DNA of 64,000 bases from Streptomyces sp. A0642 (GCF_004795105.1 NZ_SSBL01000018.1:62001-126000); one strand, 5' to 3'; shown: positions 8,175-17,044, numbered from the stretch's first letter. A program made the numbers and translations. Notes: generated by a model from the letters alone, not told the origin.

Positions 8175-9584
8175 ATGTCGAAACTGCCGGGGTGGCTCGG
8201 ACAACTGGGTGGCGAACTGACCAGGCTGGGCGAGCGCCTGGATGAACGGCGGGCCGAAGCGGAGGCCGAGGACGAGGAGTCCGCGGTCATGGCCGTCGCA
8301 CCCTCCCGGAGGGCCGGTCGCGACGGCCGGGCGGCCGAGGCCGACCACGTGCCGCCGCCGCCCGCGTACGCCCCCGCCGTCTCCGCACGCCCCGATCCGG
8401 TCGCCGCCATCCCCTGGGGGATGCGGGTCGCGGCCGAGGCGGGCTGGCGGCTTCTGGTGCTCGCCGGAACCCTCTGGGTGCTCATGCGGGTCATCAGCGC
8501 GGTCCAGCTGGTGGTGCTGGCGTTCGTCGGCGCGCTGCTCGTCACCGCGCTGCTCCAGCCGACCGTGGCCCGGCTGAGACGGTACGGGCTGCCGCGCGGA
8601 CTGGCCACGGCGGTCACGGCCATCCTGGGCTTCATCATCATGGGGCTGGTCGGCTGGTTCGTGGTCTGGCAGGTCATGGACAACATCGACACGCTCTCCG
8701 ACAAGGTGCGGACGGGGATCGACGACCTGAAGAACTGGCTGCTGGACAGCCCGTTCCACGTGACCGACAAACAGATCAACGACATAGCGCAGAACCTCAG
8801 CGACACCGTCGGCACCAACACGGAGGCGATCACCTCCGCCGGCCTGCAGGGCGTCACCGTGATGGTGGAGCTCCTCACCGGGATGCTGCTGGCGATGTTC
8901 TCCACGCTCTTCCTGCTGTACGACGGCAAGCACATCTGGCACTGGGTGCTCAGGCTCGTCCCCGCCCAGGCCCGGCCGGGCGTCGCCGGCGCCGGCCCGC
9001 GTGCGTGGCGGACGCTGACCGCCTACGTGCGAGGCACGGTGATAGTCGCCCTGATCGACGCCATCTTCATCGGCCTCGGGATCTTCTTCCTCGATGTGCC
9101 GATGGCGGTGCCGTTGGCCGTCTTCATCTTCCTGTTCGCGTTCATCCCGCTCGTCGGGGCGGTGGTCTCCGGTGCGCTGGCGGTCGTCGTCGCCCTCGTC
9201 ACCCAGGGCGTGTTCACGGCCCTGATGGTGCTGGCGGTGGTCCTCGCGGTCCAGCAGATCGAGGGCCACATCCTCCAGCCGTTCATCCTGGGCCGCGCGG
9301 TGCGCGTGCACCCTCTGGCGGTGGTGCTCTCGGTCGCCGCGGGCGGCATGATCGCCGGCATCGGGGGCGCCGTCGTCGCCGTGCCGCTGGTCGCGGTGAC
9401 CAATACGGTGGTCGGCTATCTGCGGACGTACGGGCAGGAGGAGTCCCGCCGCCACTCGCCGCCCCCGCACGGCTCGACCTCACTGGACGCGACGGCCAAG
9501 ACCCCGCCCGGCGCGCCGCCGGAGGAGTTCGACGACGGCAGCGACGAGGAGCCGGCCGCCGACGAGGCCTCGAAGGTTCCCTGA
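8175..9584 (+). CDS. AI-2E family transporter (TqsA/PerM-like membrane protein)
   Basis: This 469-residue membrane protein belongs to the AI-2E transporter superfamily. The ATG at 8175 follows agaggga. Residues 1-75 are a hydrophilic, acidic and Ala-rich cytoplasmic tail. The membrane core follows, with helices near 95-145 and 155-180, a periplasmic loop about 185-225, then helices to about 420. FLFAFIPLVGAVVSG and VQQIEGHILQPFILGRAVRVHPL are the family signatures. The C-terminal 50 residues are disordered and acidic. Substrate cannot be predicted; members have been tied to quorum signal export, Na+/H+ antiport or unknown roles. Confidence 0.88.
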   Translation: MSKLPGWLGQLGGELTRLGERLDERRAEAEAEDEESAVMAVAPSRRAGRDGRAAEADHVPPPPAYAPAVSARPDPVAAIPWGMRVAAEAGWRLLVLAGTLWVLMRVISAVQLVVLAFVGALLVTALLQPTVARLRRYGLPRGLATAVTAILGFIIMGLVGWFVVWQVMDNIDTLSDKVRTGIDDLKNWLLDSPFHVTDKQINDIAQNLSDTVGTNTEAITSAGLQGVTVMVELLTGMLLAMFSTLFLLYDGKHIWHWVLRLVPAQARPGVAGAGPRAWRTLTAYVRGTVIVALIDAIFIGLGIFFLDVPMAVPLAVFIFLFAFIPLVGAVVSGALAVVVALVTQGVFTALMVLAVVLAVQQIEGHILQPFILGRAVRVHPLAVVLSVAAGGMIAGIGGAVVAVPLVAVTNTVVGYLRTYGQEESRRHSPPPHGSTSLDATAKTPPGAPPEEFDDGSDEEPAADEASKVP

Positions 9585-9615
9585 ACACGCGCCGAGGCGG
9601 ATGCGGACCCATGGA

Positions 9616-9658
9616 AAGAAGGGCCCCTCGGACGGTCGGTCGTCCTTGGGGCCCTTCT
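9616..9658. terminator. Bidirectional terminator between AI-2E transporter and ahpD
   Basis: agaagggcccc pairs with ggggcccttct, with a further ggac/gtcc pairing around cggtcggtc. The hairpin lies between two convergent genes. Confidence 0.8.
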
Positions 9659-9681
9659 CGTATCAGGGGTACCGCGGGGTG

Positions 9682-10215
9682 CTACTCGGCGAGGACCGCC
9701 TCGGCTTCGAGGGTCACACCCACCGCCTGGATCACCGAGGCGATCTTGACGGCTTCCTGAATGGTCTCACGGTCCACGCCGGCCTTGCGCAGCACCTGCT
9801 CGTGGGAGTCCAGGCACTGGCCGCAGCCGTTGATCGCGGAGACGGCGAGCGACCACAGCTCGAAGTCGACCTTCTCCACGCCCGGCTTGCCGATCACGTT
9901 CATCCGCAGGCCGGCCCGCAGGTTCCCGTACTCCGGGTCCGACAGCAGGTGGCGGGTCCGGTAGAACACGTTGTTCATCGCCATGATGGCGGCGGCCGAC
10001 TTCGCGGCGGTGTACGCCTCCGCGGAGAGGTTGGCCTTCGCCTCCGGCTCCAGCTCGCGCAGCACCTTCGGCGAGCGCGAGGCGATCGCGCAGGCGAGGA
10101 CGGTGCCCCACAGCTGCTGCTGCGGGAGCTCGCTGTTGCCGATGACCGAGCCGAGGTTCAGCTTCAGGTCCTTGGCGAAGTCCGGAACGGCGGCCTTCAG
10201 TTCGTCGAGTGCCAT
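9682..10215 (-). CDS. ahpD: Alkyl hydroperoxidase AhpD
   Basis: This 177-residue protein is the CXXC disulfide reductase partner that recycles AhpC in actinobacteria. The catalytic set of M. tuberculosis AhpD is present: E119, C131, C134 (NGCGQCLDSHE) and H138. It lies 12 nt downstream of ahpC on the same strand, so the two are co-transcribed. The operon is convergent with the transporter gene and ends in a bidirectional hairpin. Confidence 0.95.
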   Translation of the reverse strand: MALDELKAAVPDFAKDLKLNLGSVIGNSELPQQQLWGTVLACAIASRSPKVLRELEPEAKANLSAEAYTAAKSAAAIMAMNNVFYRTRHLLSDPEYGNLRAGLRMNVIGKPGVEKVDFELWSLAVSAINGCGQCLDSHEQVLRKAGVDRETIQEAVKIASVIQAVGVTLEAEAVLAE

Positions 10216-10227
10216 ATCGGTGTCAGC

Positions 10228-10782
10228 TCACTCGCCCGAGAGGAGCGCGACCGGGTCCAGGGTGTTCTCGCCCTTGGTCCAGTTGCAGGGGCACAGCTCG
10301 TCGGTCTGCAGGGCGTCGAGGACCCGCAGGACCTCCTTGGGGTTACGGCCCACGGAACCGGCGGTCACCATCGTGAACTGGATCTCGTTGTTCGGGTCGA
10401 CGATGAAGACGGCACGCTGCGCGAAACCGTCCTCGCCCTCGATGCCGAGGTCACGCATGAGCTCGTGCTTCGAGTCGGCGAGCATCGGGAAGGGCAGGTC
10501 GGTCAGGTCCGGGTGGTCCTTGCGCCAGGCGTGGTGCACGAACTCGGAGTCACCGGAAAAGCCGAGGATCTGCGCGTCACGGTCGGCGAACTCGTCGTTC
10601 AGCTTGCCGAACGCGGCGATCTCGGTGGGGCACACGAAAGTGAAGTCCTTGGGCCACGCGAAGACGACCTTCCACTGACCCTCGTAGGTCTTGTGGTTGA
10701 TCTGCTCGAACTCCTTGCCGCTCTCCAGCGAAACACAAGCAGTCAGGTCGAACTCGGGGAACTTGTCACCGACAGTGAGCAC
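10228..10782 (-). CDS. ahpC: Alkyl hydroperoxide reductase / peroxiredoxin AhpC
   Basis: This 184-residue 2-Cys peroxiredoxin reduces H2O2 and organic hydroperoxides. The peroxidatic cysteine is C51 in FTFVCPTEI; C-terminal cysteines C164 and C166 (ELCPCNW) supply the resolving thiol. The GTG at 10782 follows aggag at a proper distance; the longer frame upstream overlaps the regulatory region. It heads an ahpC-ahpD operon divergent from oxyR, the classic arrangement for OxyR-activated peroxide defence. Confidence 0.95.
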   Translation of the reverse strand: MLTVGDKFPEFDLTACVSLESGKEFEQINHKTYEGQWKVVFAWPKDFTFVCPTEIAAFGKLNDEFADRDAQILGFSGDSEFVHHAWRKDHPDLTDLPFPMLADSKHELMRDLGIEGEDGFAQRAVFIVDPNNEIQFTMVTAGSVGRNPKEVLRVLDALQTDELCPCNWTKGENTLDPVALLSGE

Positions 10783-10915
10783 GCGCTCTCCTTGCAGCGG
10801 GAGGAATTCCCTTTTTGGGGGACTTCCTGAGGGTTGGACGATGTCCACCTTGGCACAGAGTGCATTGATCGTGGAAATAGCTACACTCGGTCGTGATGAT
10901 CGGAGGTGCCTATCA
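10783..10915. promoter_or_regulatory. ahpC / oxyR divergent control region
   Basis: These 133 nt separate divergent ahpC and oxyR. The AT-richest part (10866-10905, attgatcgtggaaatagct followed by a gtgatgatcgg half) has the T-N11-A spacing and partial dyad expected of a LysR-type site, so it is a candidate OxyR operator. The exact half-sites are not certain by eye. Confidence 0.45.
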
Positions 10916-11881
10916 GTGGCCCAGAGTAATCAGGGCATCCGGCCCAAACAGCCCAGCCTCTCGCAGCTGCGCGCCTTCGCCGCCGTGGCGGAGTATCTGC
11001 ACTTCCGGGACGCGGCGGCCGCAATCGGGATGAGTCAGCCCGCGCTCTCCGGGGCCGTGTCCGCGCTGGAGGAGGCACTGGGTGTCCAGCTCATCGAGCG
11101 TACGACGCGCAAGGTGCTCCTCTCGCCTGCCGGGGAGCGGCTCGCGGTGCGGGCGAGGGCCGTGCTGGCGAGCGTCGGCGAGCTGATGGAGGAGGCCGAG
11201 GCGGTACGGGCGCCGTTCACCGGCGTGCTGCGGCTCGGCGTGATCCCGACCGTCGCCCCGTACCTGCTGCCGGCCGTGCTGCGGCTGGTCCACGAGCGCT
11301 ACCCGGACCTCGACCTCCAGGTCCACGAGGAGCAGACCTCCTCGCTGCTGGAGGGGCTGGCCGCGGGGCGGCTGGACCTGCTGCTGCTCGCCGTGCCGCT
11401 CGGGGTGCCGGGTGTGACGGAACTTCCGCTCTTCGACGAGGACTTCGTGCTCGTCATGGAGCGCGACCACTGGCTCGGCGGACGGCAGGACATTCCGCGC
11501 GAGGCGCTGCGCGAGCTGCCGCTGCTGCTGCTCGACGAGGGGCACTGCCTGCGCGACCAGGCGCTCGACATCTGCCGTGAGGCGGGGCGCACGGAAGGCG
11601 CGCCGGTCACCACGACCGCGGCGGGCCTCTCCACCCTGGTGCAGCTGGTCGCCGGAGGGCTCGGGGTGACGCTGCTGCCGCGGACCGCGGTGACGGTGGA
11701 GACCGCCCGCAACGAGGCCCTGACGACGGGCTACTTCGCGGATCCGGCGCCCGCGCGACGGGTGGCGCTGGGGATGCGGACCGGGGCGGCCCGGCACGAG
11801 GAGTTCGAGGAGTTCGCGGCGGCGCTGCGCGGGGCGATGGGCGCGCTGCCGGTGCGCGTGGCGACGGCCGGCCGGTCCTGA
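10916..11881 (+). CDS. oxyR: OxyR, LysR-family hydrogen-peroxide sensor
   Basis: This 321-residue LysR regulator has an N-terminal winged helix (LSQLRAFAAVAEYLHFRDAA, GMSQPALSGAVSALEEALG) and a substrate-binding-like sensor domain. Two cysteines, C211 and C220 (DEGHCLRDQALDIC), are spaced as in OxyR, where they form the redox disulfide. The GTG at 10916 follows cggaggtg. It diverges from ahpC, its expected target. Its 3' end carries half of a bidirectional terminator. Confidence 0.93.
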   Translation: MAQSNQGIRPKQPSLSQLRAFAAVAEYLHFRDAAAAIGMSQPALSGAVSALEEALGVQLIERTTRKVLLSPAGERLAVRARAVLASVGELMEEAEAVRAPFTGVLRLGVIPTVAPYLLPAVLRLVHERYPDLDLQVHEEQTSSLLEGLAAGRLDLLLLAVPLGVPGVTELPLFDEDFVLVMERDHWLGGRQDIPREALRELPLLLLDEGHCLRDQALDICREAGRTEGAPVTTTAAGLSTLVQLVAGGLGVTLLPRTAVTVETARNEALTTGYFADPAPARRVALGMRTGAARHEEFEEFAAALRGAMGALPVRVATAGRS

Positions 11882-11900
11882 ATCAGGGTCCGGCCGGCCG
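11865..11900. terminator. Bidirectional terminator between oxyR and the ABC permease gene
   Basis: An 11-bp arm cggccggccgg (inside the last oxyR codons) pairs with ccggccggccg, with a ctgaatcag-type apex. It serves convergent genes. Confidence 0.75.
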
Positions 11901-11908
11901 TAGGGACG

Positions 11909-14308
11909 CTATTCGGCGCGCAGCCCGTCGGGGCGCATCAGGCGCCAGAGCACGGGCAGCGAGAGCAGGGTGACCAGCAGGATGAGACCTGCCCCGGCGC
12001 CGGCCAGCGGCAGGAACAGCAGCAGGTCGGAGACCTGTTTGCCCACCATCCAGCACAGGGTGGCGCCCAGGGCGAGGCCGCCGGCCACCGCCACCGCGAG
12101 CCCGAGGACCACGGGGATCGCGGTCTGCCAGAGCACCGACCAGCCGAGGGTGACCCGGCGGGTGCCGAAGGCGACGAGGACCGACAGGAGCCGCTTGCGC
12201 TCGCGCAGCTGCTCCAGCTGGGTGACCAGCATGGACGCGGCGATGAGCAGCAGGATGGCGGTCGCACCGACCTGGAGGCCGGTCTGGATGCTGGCGTACT
12301 GCCGGTCGCGTTCGACCGAGTTCAGAGAGGCCACGCGCATGCCGGGGTCGAGCCGTGCCGCCGTGTTGCGTATGTACTCGGCGGCGTCCGGGACGTCTTC
12401 GTCGTAGCGGATCTGGGCGATGGTCTGGGCTGACGGCAGGGTCCGCGCGTCGATCGCTCCGGGCGTGACCATGATGCCCCAGCGGTCCTCGCCGAGCGGA
12501 TCGGTCCGGCTGCCGACGGTCCGGGCGTCGGCCGGCAGCGTCCAGCGCAGCGGGGGCCTGCTCCGGTTGTAGGTGTCGAACTCGATCTCCTTGCCCTTGC
12601 GGGCGGTCTGGTCGACCCAGCCGGCCTGGCCCTTGTCCTTGGGGTGGACGACGAAGGTGTCGCCGTCGCGGCAGGACGTGATCCGGGCGAGTTCGCGCAG
12701 GGTCGCGCAGTCGCCGACGGTGAACGAGGTGGTCGGCTGGATCTCTTCGCCCTTGTACGTGCCCGGCTTGGTCGCGTACGCCTCGACGGTCCCGATGACC
12801 TGGGTGACGCCCTTGGTGGCGCGGAACTCCTCGATCGTGTGCACGGCGGCTTCGCCGCCGACGATCTCGGACGCGGCGTAGATCTGGGCGCGGGAGGGGT
12901 CCTGGCCGGTGATCCTGTTGAAGTCGTCGTTCATCGCGGCGAACAGCATCTGCAGGGCCACCGCACCGGCCACGGCGACGGTGACGCCGCTGACCGCGCG
13001 GGAGGCGGCCCCGCTGCTTAGCTGGAGCCGGCGGGTGGCCAGTTGCCAGGGGACCGGGCCGCCGCGCAGGCGCTTGACGCATGCCTCGACGAGCCAGGGC
13101 AGCAGCAGGGCCAGGCCGCCCAGGACCAGCACCGCGCCTCCGGCGACGGGGTACGGGTTGACGGGGCCGTACTCCTCGACCTTGCCGGTGAGTCCGAAGA
13201 CCGCGAGCCCGGCGAGGGGCAGCAGGAGTCGCCACCAGAGGCGCCGCTTGCGGCCGCGGCCGTTGCGTACGACTCCGAGCGGTTCGATGACCACGGAGCG
13301 CATGGCCGCCAGGGTGACGACGACCGAGGTGAGCGGGACGGCGAAGGCGATCAGGACGGACAGCAGGGGGTCGGGGGCCATGTCGGAGGGGAAGGCGCTG
13401 ACGTCCCACACCTCGATGTGGCCGACGAACCGACGCCCCAGCAGGAACAGGACCAGCCCGATGGCGAGGCCGAGGACCGAGCCGAAGAGCGCCTCACCGG
13501 CCGCGATCCGGCGGGTCATCCGGATGTCGGCGCCCACCAGGCGCAGTGCGGCGAGCCGTCGGTCGCGGCGGTCGCCGCCGAAGCGTACGGCGGTGGCGAT
13601 GAAGATGGCCACGGGGGCCAGCAGTACGACGCAGACCATGATGGTCAGCACGATGAGGATCGGCGGCAGGGGATCGCTCGGCCCGGGGTCGCCGTACCCG
13701 GCGACGCGGTGGCCGCCGGTCGCCCTGGTCAGGGTGTCGCTGCCGGCGTAGAACCACAGTTCGCCGGGCGAGCGCAGCCCTTCGTCCGCGATGGTGCCGG
13801 TCACCTCGTACGGCAGCCGCTGCCTGAGCAGTTCGTTGCCGGGGGAGCCGAGGAGTTTCCCGAGTGCGGGGGAGACCACCATCTCGCCGGGGGCGGGGAG
13901 GGCGGCGATCCCCGGGGGGACGACCGGGTGCGCGCCTTCCGCACGCATCAGGAAGCCGGTGATGGAGCGGTCGTGGTATTCGGTGCTCGCCTCTATCCGC
14001 AGGACCGTGCTGTCCGACTTCTTCGCGGACGCGTCGGGGGACTCCGAGATCTTGGTCTCGGAGCGGGCCTGGTCACGGGCGGACCGCTCGTCGAGCATGT
14101 GCGGGACGGAGGCGGCGGTGAGCAGGAGCGCCACGCCGAGCCCCACGCCGACCGCGGTGAGCAGGGTGCGGATCCACCCCTCGCGTCCGCCGGCGGCGGC
14201 GAACCGGATGCCGAGTCGGAGGTCGCGCAGCCAGGAGGCGGTACGGGAGGGCGGTTCGGGAGGGCGTACGGGCCCGGCCGGGGGCCTCTTCTCGTCGAGC
14301 AGGGTCAT
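11909..14308 (-). CDS. FtsX-like ABC transporter permease
   Basis: This 799-residue membrane protein has the MacB/FtsX-type layout. A cytoplasmic tail is followed by a first helix (about 46-70, LLTAVGVGLGVALLLTAAS), a large extracytoplasmic domain, a three-helix FtsX block (about 225-345), a second extracytoplasmic domain and a final three-helix block (about 680-790). The ATG overlaps the stop of the upstream ATPase gene as ATGA, implying translational coupling. Such exporters in Streptomyces often handle antimicrobial peptides or lipoproteins; the substrate here is unknown. It is the last gene of a padR-ATPase-permease operon. Confidence 0.92.
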   Translation of the reverse strand: MTLLDEKRPPAGPVRPPEPPSRTASWLRDLRLGIRFAAAGGREGWIRTLLTAVGVGLGVALLLTAASVPHMLDERSARDQARSETKISESPDASAKKSDSTVLRIEASTEYHDRSITGFLMRAEGAHPVVPPGIAALPAPGEMVVSPALGKLLGSPGNELLRQRLPYEVTGTIADEGLRSPGELWFYAGSDTLTRATGGHRVAGYGDPGPSDPLPPILIVLTIMVCVVLLAPVAIFIATAVRFGGDRRDRRLAALRLVGADIRMTRRIAAGEALFGSVLGLAIGLVLFLLGRRFVGHIEVWDVSAFPSDMAPDPLLSVLIAFAVPLTSVVVTLAAMRSVVIEPLGVVRNGRGRKRRLWWRLLLPLAGLAVFGLTGKVEEYGPVNPYPVAGGAVLVLGGLALLLPWLVEACVKRLRGGPVPWQLATRRLQLSSGAASRAVSGVTVAVAGAVALQMLFAAMNDDFNRITGQDPSRAQIYAASEIVGGEAAVHTIEEFRATKGVTQVIGTVEAYATKPGTYKGEEIQPTTSFTVGDCATLRELARITSCRDGDTFVVHPKDKGQAGWVDQTARKGKEIEFDTYNRSRPPLRWTLPADARTVGSRTDPLGEDRWGIMVTPGAIDARTLPSAQTIAQIRYDEDVPDAAEYIRNTAARLDPGMRVASLNSVERDRQYASIQTGLQVGATAILLLIAASMLVTQLEQLRERKRLLSVLVAFGTRRVTLGWSVLWQTAIPVVLGLAVAVAGGLALGATLCWMVGKQVSDLLLFLPLAGAGAGLILLVTLLSLPVLWRLMRPDGLRAE

Positions 14309-14991
14309 CCGGCGTGCTCCAGGTCGCGGGCCCGGCCGTCGCGGACGGTGATGTCGCGGTCGGAGTAGGCGGCGACGCGGGCCTCGTGGGTCACGAGCAC
14401 CACGGCGACGTTGGCGGAGCGGGCCGCTTCGGTGAGCAGCTGCATCACGCGCTCACCGTTGAGGGAGTCCAGGGCGCCGGTCGGCTCGTCGGCGAAGACC
14501 ACCTTCGGGGACGCGGCGAGGGCACGGGCCACGGCGACGCGCTGGCCCTGGCCTCCGGACACCTCGCCGGGCCGCTTGGCGCCGATGTCGTCGACCTCCA
14601 GGCGTTCCATCCACTCCAGGGCGGTGCGCTCGGCGGCCTTGCGGCGGGTGCCGTTCAGCCGCATCGGCAGGGCGACGTTCTCCACGCAGGTCAGTTCCGG
14701 GACGAGCTGGCCGAACTGGAACACGAAGCCGAAGTCGCTGCGGCGCAGGGCGCTGCGCTCGGCGTCCGACATCGCGGACAGCTCGCGGCCGGCGTAGGTG
14801 ATGGTGCCGGAGTCCGGGGTGATGATCCCGGCCAGGCAGTGCAGGAGGGTGGACTTGCCGGAGCCGGAGGGGCCCATCACGGCGACGACCTCGCCGGGGT
14901 GGACGGAGAACGAGGCGCCGTCGAGTGCGGGGGTCGATCCGTACGTCTTGCGCAGATCCTGGGCGCAGAGCAGGGAGCCGGCGGGGATCAC
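14305..14991 (-). CDS. ABC transporter ATP-binding protein (MacB/LolD type)
   Basis: This 228-residue ATPase has Walker A GPSGSGKS, Q-loop FQFGQLVPELT, signature VSGGQGQRVAVARAL (an SGGQ form), Walker B VVFADEPTGALD and H-loop THEARV. The start GTG at 14991 overlaps the stop of padR as GTGA, and its own TGA overlaps the permease ATG. The three genes form one coupled transcript. The shorter GTG start is preferred to upstream frames that run through padR. Confidence 0.92.
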   Translation of the reverse strand: MIPAGSLLCAQDLRKTYGSTPALDGASFSVHPGEVVAVMGPSGSGKSTLLHCLAGIITPDSGTITYAGRELSAMSDAERSALRRSDFGFVFQFGQLVPELTCVENVALPMRLNGTRRKAAERTALEWMERLEVDDIGAKRPGEVSGGQGQRVAVARALAASPKVVFADEPTGALDSLNGERVMQLLTEAARSANVAVVLVTHEARVAAYSDRDITVRDGRARDLEHAG

Positions 14992-15512
14992 GGGGCCACC
15001 ACCTCGGCGAGCTGGCCGAGTCGCGCGGCGGTGAGTTCCAGCCAGCGCAGATCGGCTTCGAGGTGGAACAGGGCGTGGTCGCAGATCAGCTGGTCGGCGA
15101 GATCTCCCCGGCGTTTGCGGTCGGTGAGGACGCGCATCATGCGCAGGTGCTCGGAGCGCTGGGCGTCGAGCACGTCGGCGGCGCTGCGGCCGGTGAGCAT
15201 GGCCAGGACGACCTTGGTGTACAGGGTCGACTGGAGGTACGGTTCCGGCTTCTCGGGCTGCGCGAGCCAGGTGGCGACGTCGGTGATCCCGGCGTCGGTG
15301 ATGGCGTAGCGCTTGCGCTCCGGGCCGCCGTCGGTCTCCACGCCGTCGACCTCGACGAGGCCGTTCTTGAGGAGGCGGGACATCGTCGAGTAGACCTGCC
15401 CGTAGTGCAGGGGGCGGTCGTGCCCGAACTTCTCGTCGAAGGTCCGCTTGAGGTCGTAGCCGTGGCGGGGACCGGACTCCAGGAGCCCGAGCAGGGTGTG
15501 GCCGATAGACAT
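14988..15512 (-). CDS. PadR family transcriptional regulator
   Basis: This 174-residue repressor has the PadR winged helix (GHTLLGLLESGPRHGYDLKR, HYGQVYSTMSRLLKNGLVE, RKRYAITDAG) and a C-terminal helical dimerisation domain. It is the first gene of an operon with an ABC exporter, typical for PadR proteins that sense the exported compound. The ATG at 15512 has TACAGT 7 nt upstream and no ribosome binding site. The -10 lies in the repeated operator, so autorepression is likely. Confidence 0.92.
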   Translation of the reverse strand: MSIGHTLLGLLESGPRHGYDLKRTFDEKFGHDRPLHYGQVYSTMSRLLKNGLVEVDGVETDGGPERKRYAITDAGITDVATWLAQPEKPEPYLQSTLYTKVVLAMLTGRSAADVLDAQRSEHLRMMRVLTDRKRRGDLADQLICDHALFHLEADLRWLELTAARLGQLAEVVAP

Positions 15513-15519
15513 GACGAGG

Positions 15520-15555
15520 ACTGTACACGGTGTGTATACCTGCCGTGTATACCGG
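15520..15555 (-). promoter_or_regulatory. padR operon promoter and repeated PadR-type operator
   Basis: Reading the plus strand, tgtacac (15522-15528) and two copies of tgtatac (15533-15539, 15546-15552) lie in a row, starts 11 and 13 nt apart. The -10 TACAGT (minus strand, 15520-15525) overlaps the first. The AT-rich dyads contrast with surrounding sequence. Confidence 0.6.
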
Positions 15556-15605
15556 TCGGGGAGGGTGGCCCGCGCGAGCCGGGGCCGCAGCGCGGCCCCG
15601 GCGGA

Positions 15606-15854
15606 TCACTCCGGGTCCGGGGCCTTCGGCGGGCGTCCCCGGCGCGGGATCGGCGCCGCGCCTCCGGGCAGCCGTCCCGCCTCGGCGAGCGCCCGGCGCA
15701 GCAGGAACTCGATCTGCGCGTTCGCACTGCGCAGCTCGTCCGAGGCCCAGCGGGCCAGCGCGTCGTACACGGCCGGATCCAGCCGCAGCAGCATCTGCTT
15801 GCGCTGCTGCGGCCCGGTCTGCGGCGCCCGGCGCCGCGGGGTCTCGTCCGTCAC
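15606..15854 (-). CDS. Ribbon-helix-helix (Arc-like) DNA-binding protein
   Basis: This 82-residue basic protein has a core KQMLLRLDPAVYDALARWAS and ELRSANAQIEFLLRRALAEAG that matches an Arc/CopG ribbon-helix-helix dimer: one beta strand and two helices. A Pro/Arg-rich tail follows. Its GTG (15854) overlaps the TGA of the SPFH gene, so the two are coupled. An obvious role is autorepression of the SPFH operon, for which a palindrome exists upstream. Confidence 0.75.
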   Translation of the reverse strand: MTDETPRRRAPQTGPQQRKQMLLRLDPAVYDALARWASDELRSANAQIEFLLRRALAEAGRLPGGAAPIPRRGRPPKAPDPE

Positions 15855-16822
15855 TGGTAGAGCGTGCCCGTGTTCAGGACCGGCTGCGCCGCCCGGTCGC
15901 CGCACAGCACCACCATCAGATTGCTGACCATGGCGGCCTTGCGCTCCGAGTCGAGCTCGACGATGTCCTGCTCGGCGATGCGGGTCAGGGCCATCTCGAC
16001 CATGCCGACCGCGCCCTCGACGATCTGCTGCCTGGCCGCGACCACCGCTCCCGCCTGCTGGCGCTGGAGCATCGCGGAGGCGATCTCGGGGGCGTAGGCG
16101 AGGTGACTGAAGCGGGACTCGATGATCCGGACGCCCGCCGCCCGGACGCGTGCCGTCAGCTCCACGGCCAGCTTCTCGGTGATCTCCTCGGCGTTGCCCC
16201 GGAGGGACAGGCCGCCCTCCTCGTGGGCGTCGTACGGGTACTCGATCGCGATGTGCCGGACCGCCGACTCGGTCTGGGTGGCGACGAACTCCAGGAAGTC
16301 GTCGACCTCGAAGAGGGCCTGTGCGGTGTCCTCGACCTTCCAGACGACGATCGCGGCGAGCTCGATCGGGTTGCCGTAGGCGTCGTTGACCTTGAGGACG
16401 GCGGTCTCGTGGTTGCGGACCCGGGTGGAGATCTTGCGGCTGGAGGTCAGCGGGTTGATCCAGCGCAGGCCGTCGTCGCGGATCGTGCCCACGTACCGGC
16501 CGAAGAGCTGGATCACCCTGGCCTCGCCCGGTGCGACCATCTTCACACCGCCCATGCAGAAGAACGAGGCGAGGGTGAGCAGCACGCCCAGGACGCAGAC
16601 CGGGATGCCGAGGCCGTTGTTCCCGTTCGATCCGATGACGCCGCCGAGGATGGCCGCGCCTATGCCGATGACGACGCCGATCACGGTCAGCAGGAGGCCG
16701 AGGCCGCCGGCGATGCTGTGCGCCTTCGTCTCGCGGACCTGCGGTTCCGGCATCTCCGGCGCGTCCGGCGTGAGGTCGGTCCGGGGTCCGGCGGGTGTGG
16801 TCGGGTTGAGCGGTTCGGTCAT
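15851..16822 (-). CDS. SPFH/band-7 (stomatin-flotillin) membrane protein
   Basis: This 323-residue protein has an acidic N-terminal tail, two adjacent hydrophobic segments (about 35-60 and 70-95), then an SPFH domain (VAPGEARVIQLFGRYVGTIR, WKVEDTAQALFEVDDFLEFV, EITEKLAVELTARVRAAGVRI, SRFSHLAYAPEIASAMLQRQ). Such proteins oligomerise as scaffolds in membrane microdomains. The ATG at 16822 follows gggggatt. It is coupled to a ribbon-helix-helix gene, an uncommon partner; NfeD or a protease is the more usual one. It diverges from a class A PBP gene. Confidence 0.88.
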   Translation of the reverse strand: MTEPLNPTTPAGPRTDLTPDAPEMPEPQVRETKAHSIAGGLGLLLTVIGVVIGIGAAILGGVIGSNGNNGLGIPVCVLGVLLTLASFFCMGGVKMVAPGEARVIQLFGRYVGTIRDDGLRWINPLTSSRKISTRVRNHETAVLKVNDAYGNPIELAAIVVWKVEDTAQALFEVDDFLEFVATQTESAVRHIAIEYPYDAHEEGGLSLRGNAEEITEKLAVELTARVRAAGVRIIESRFSHLAYAPEIASAMLQRQQAGAVVAARQQIVEGAVGMVEMALTRIAEQDIVELDSERKAAMVSNLMVVLCGDRAAQPVLNTGTLYQ

Positions 16823-16842
16823 GGAATCCCCCGTTTCGGTGG

Positions 16843-16875
16843 GCTAGCTGTTCGCTAGCAATGTGATTACACATT
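16843..16875. promoter_or_regulatory. Palindromic operator candidate upstream of the SPFH-RHH operon
   Basis: Two GCTAGC palindromes (16843-16848, 16854-16859) are followed directly by the inverted repeat AATGTG-ATTA-CACATT (16860-16875). Short AT-rich dyads like this are typical targets of ribbon-helix-helix proteins, one of which is encoded in this operon. Confidence 0.5.
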
Positions 16876-17044
16876 AACGGTTCTCGCAACCCTGCGCACC
16901 CCTCGGGAGTCGGTTCCTTTGGGAGCGGGTGCTGATTGTCACGTCCGGAAAATGCGGGATCGCTCGCTTTTTGTCCTTGTCAACGGTGTTAGCTGGCAGG
17001 TCCGAGCTGATCCGGTCGAGCAGAGAAACGGGAGCAACACAGCA

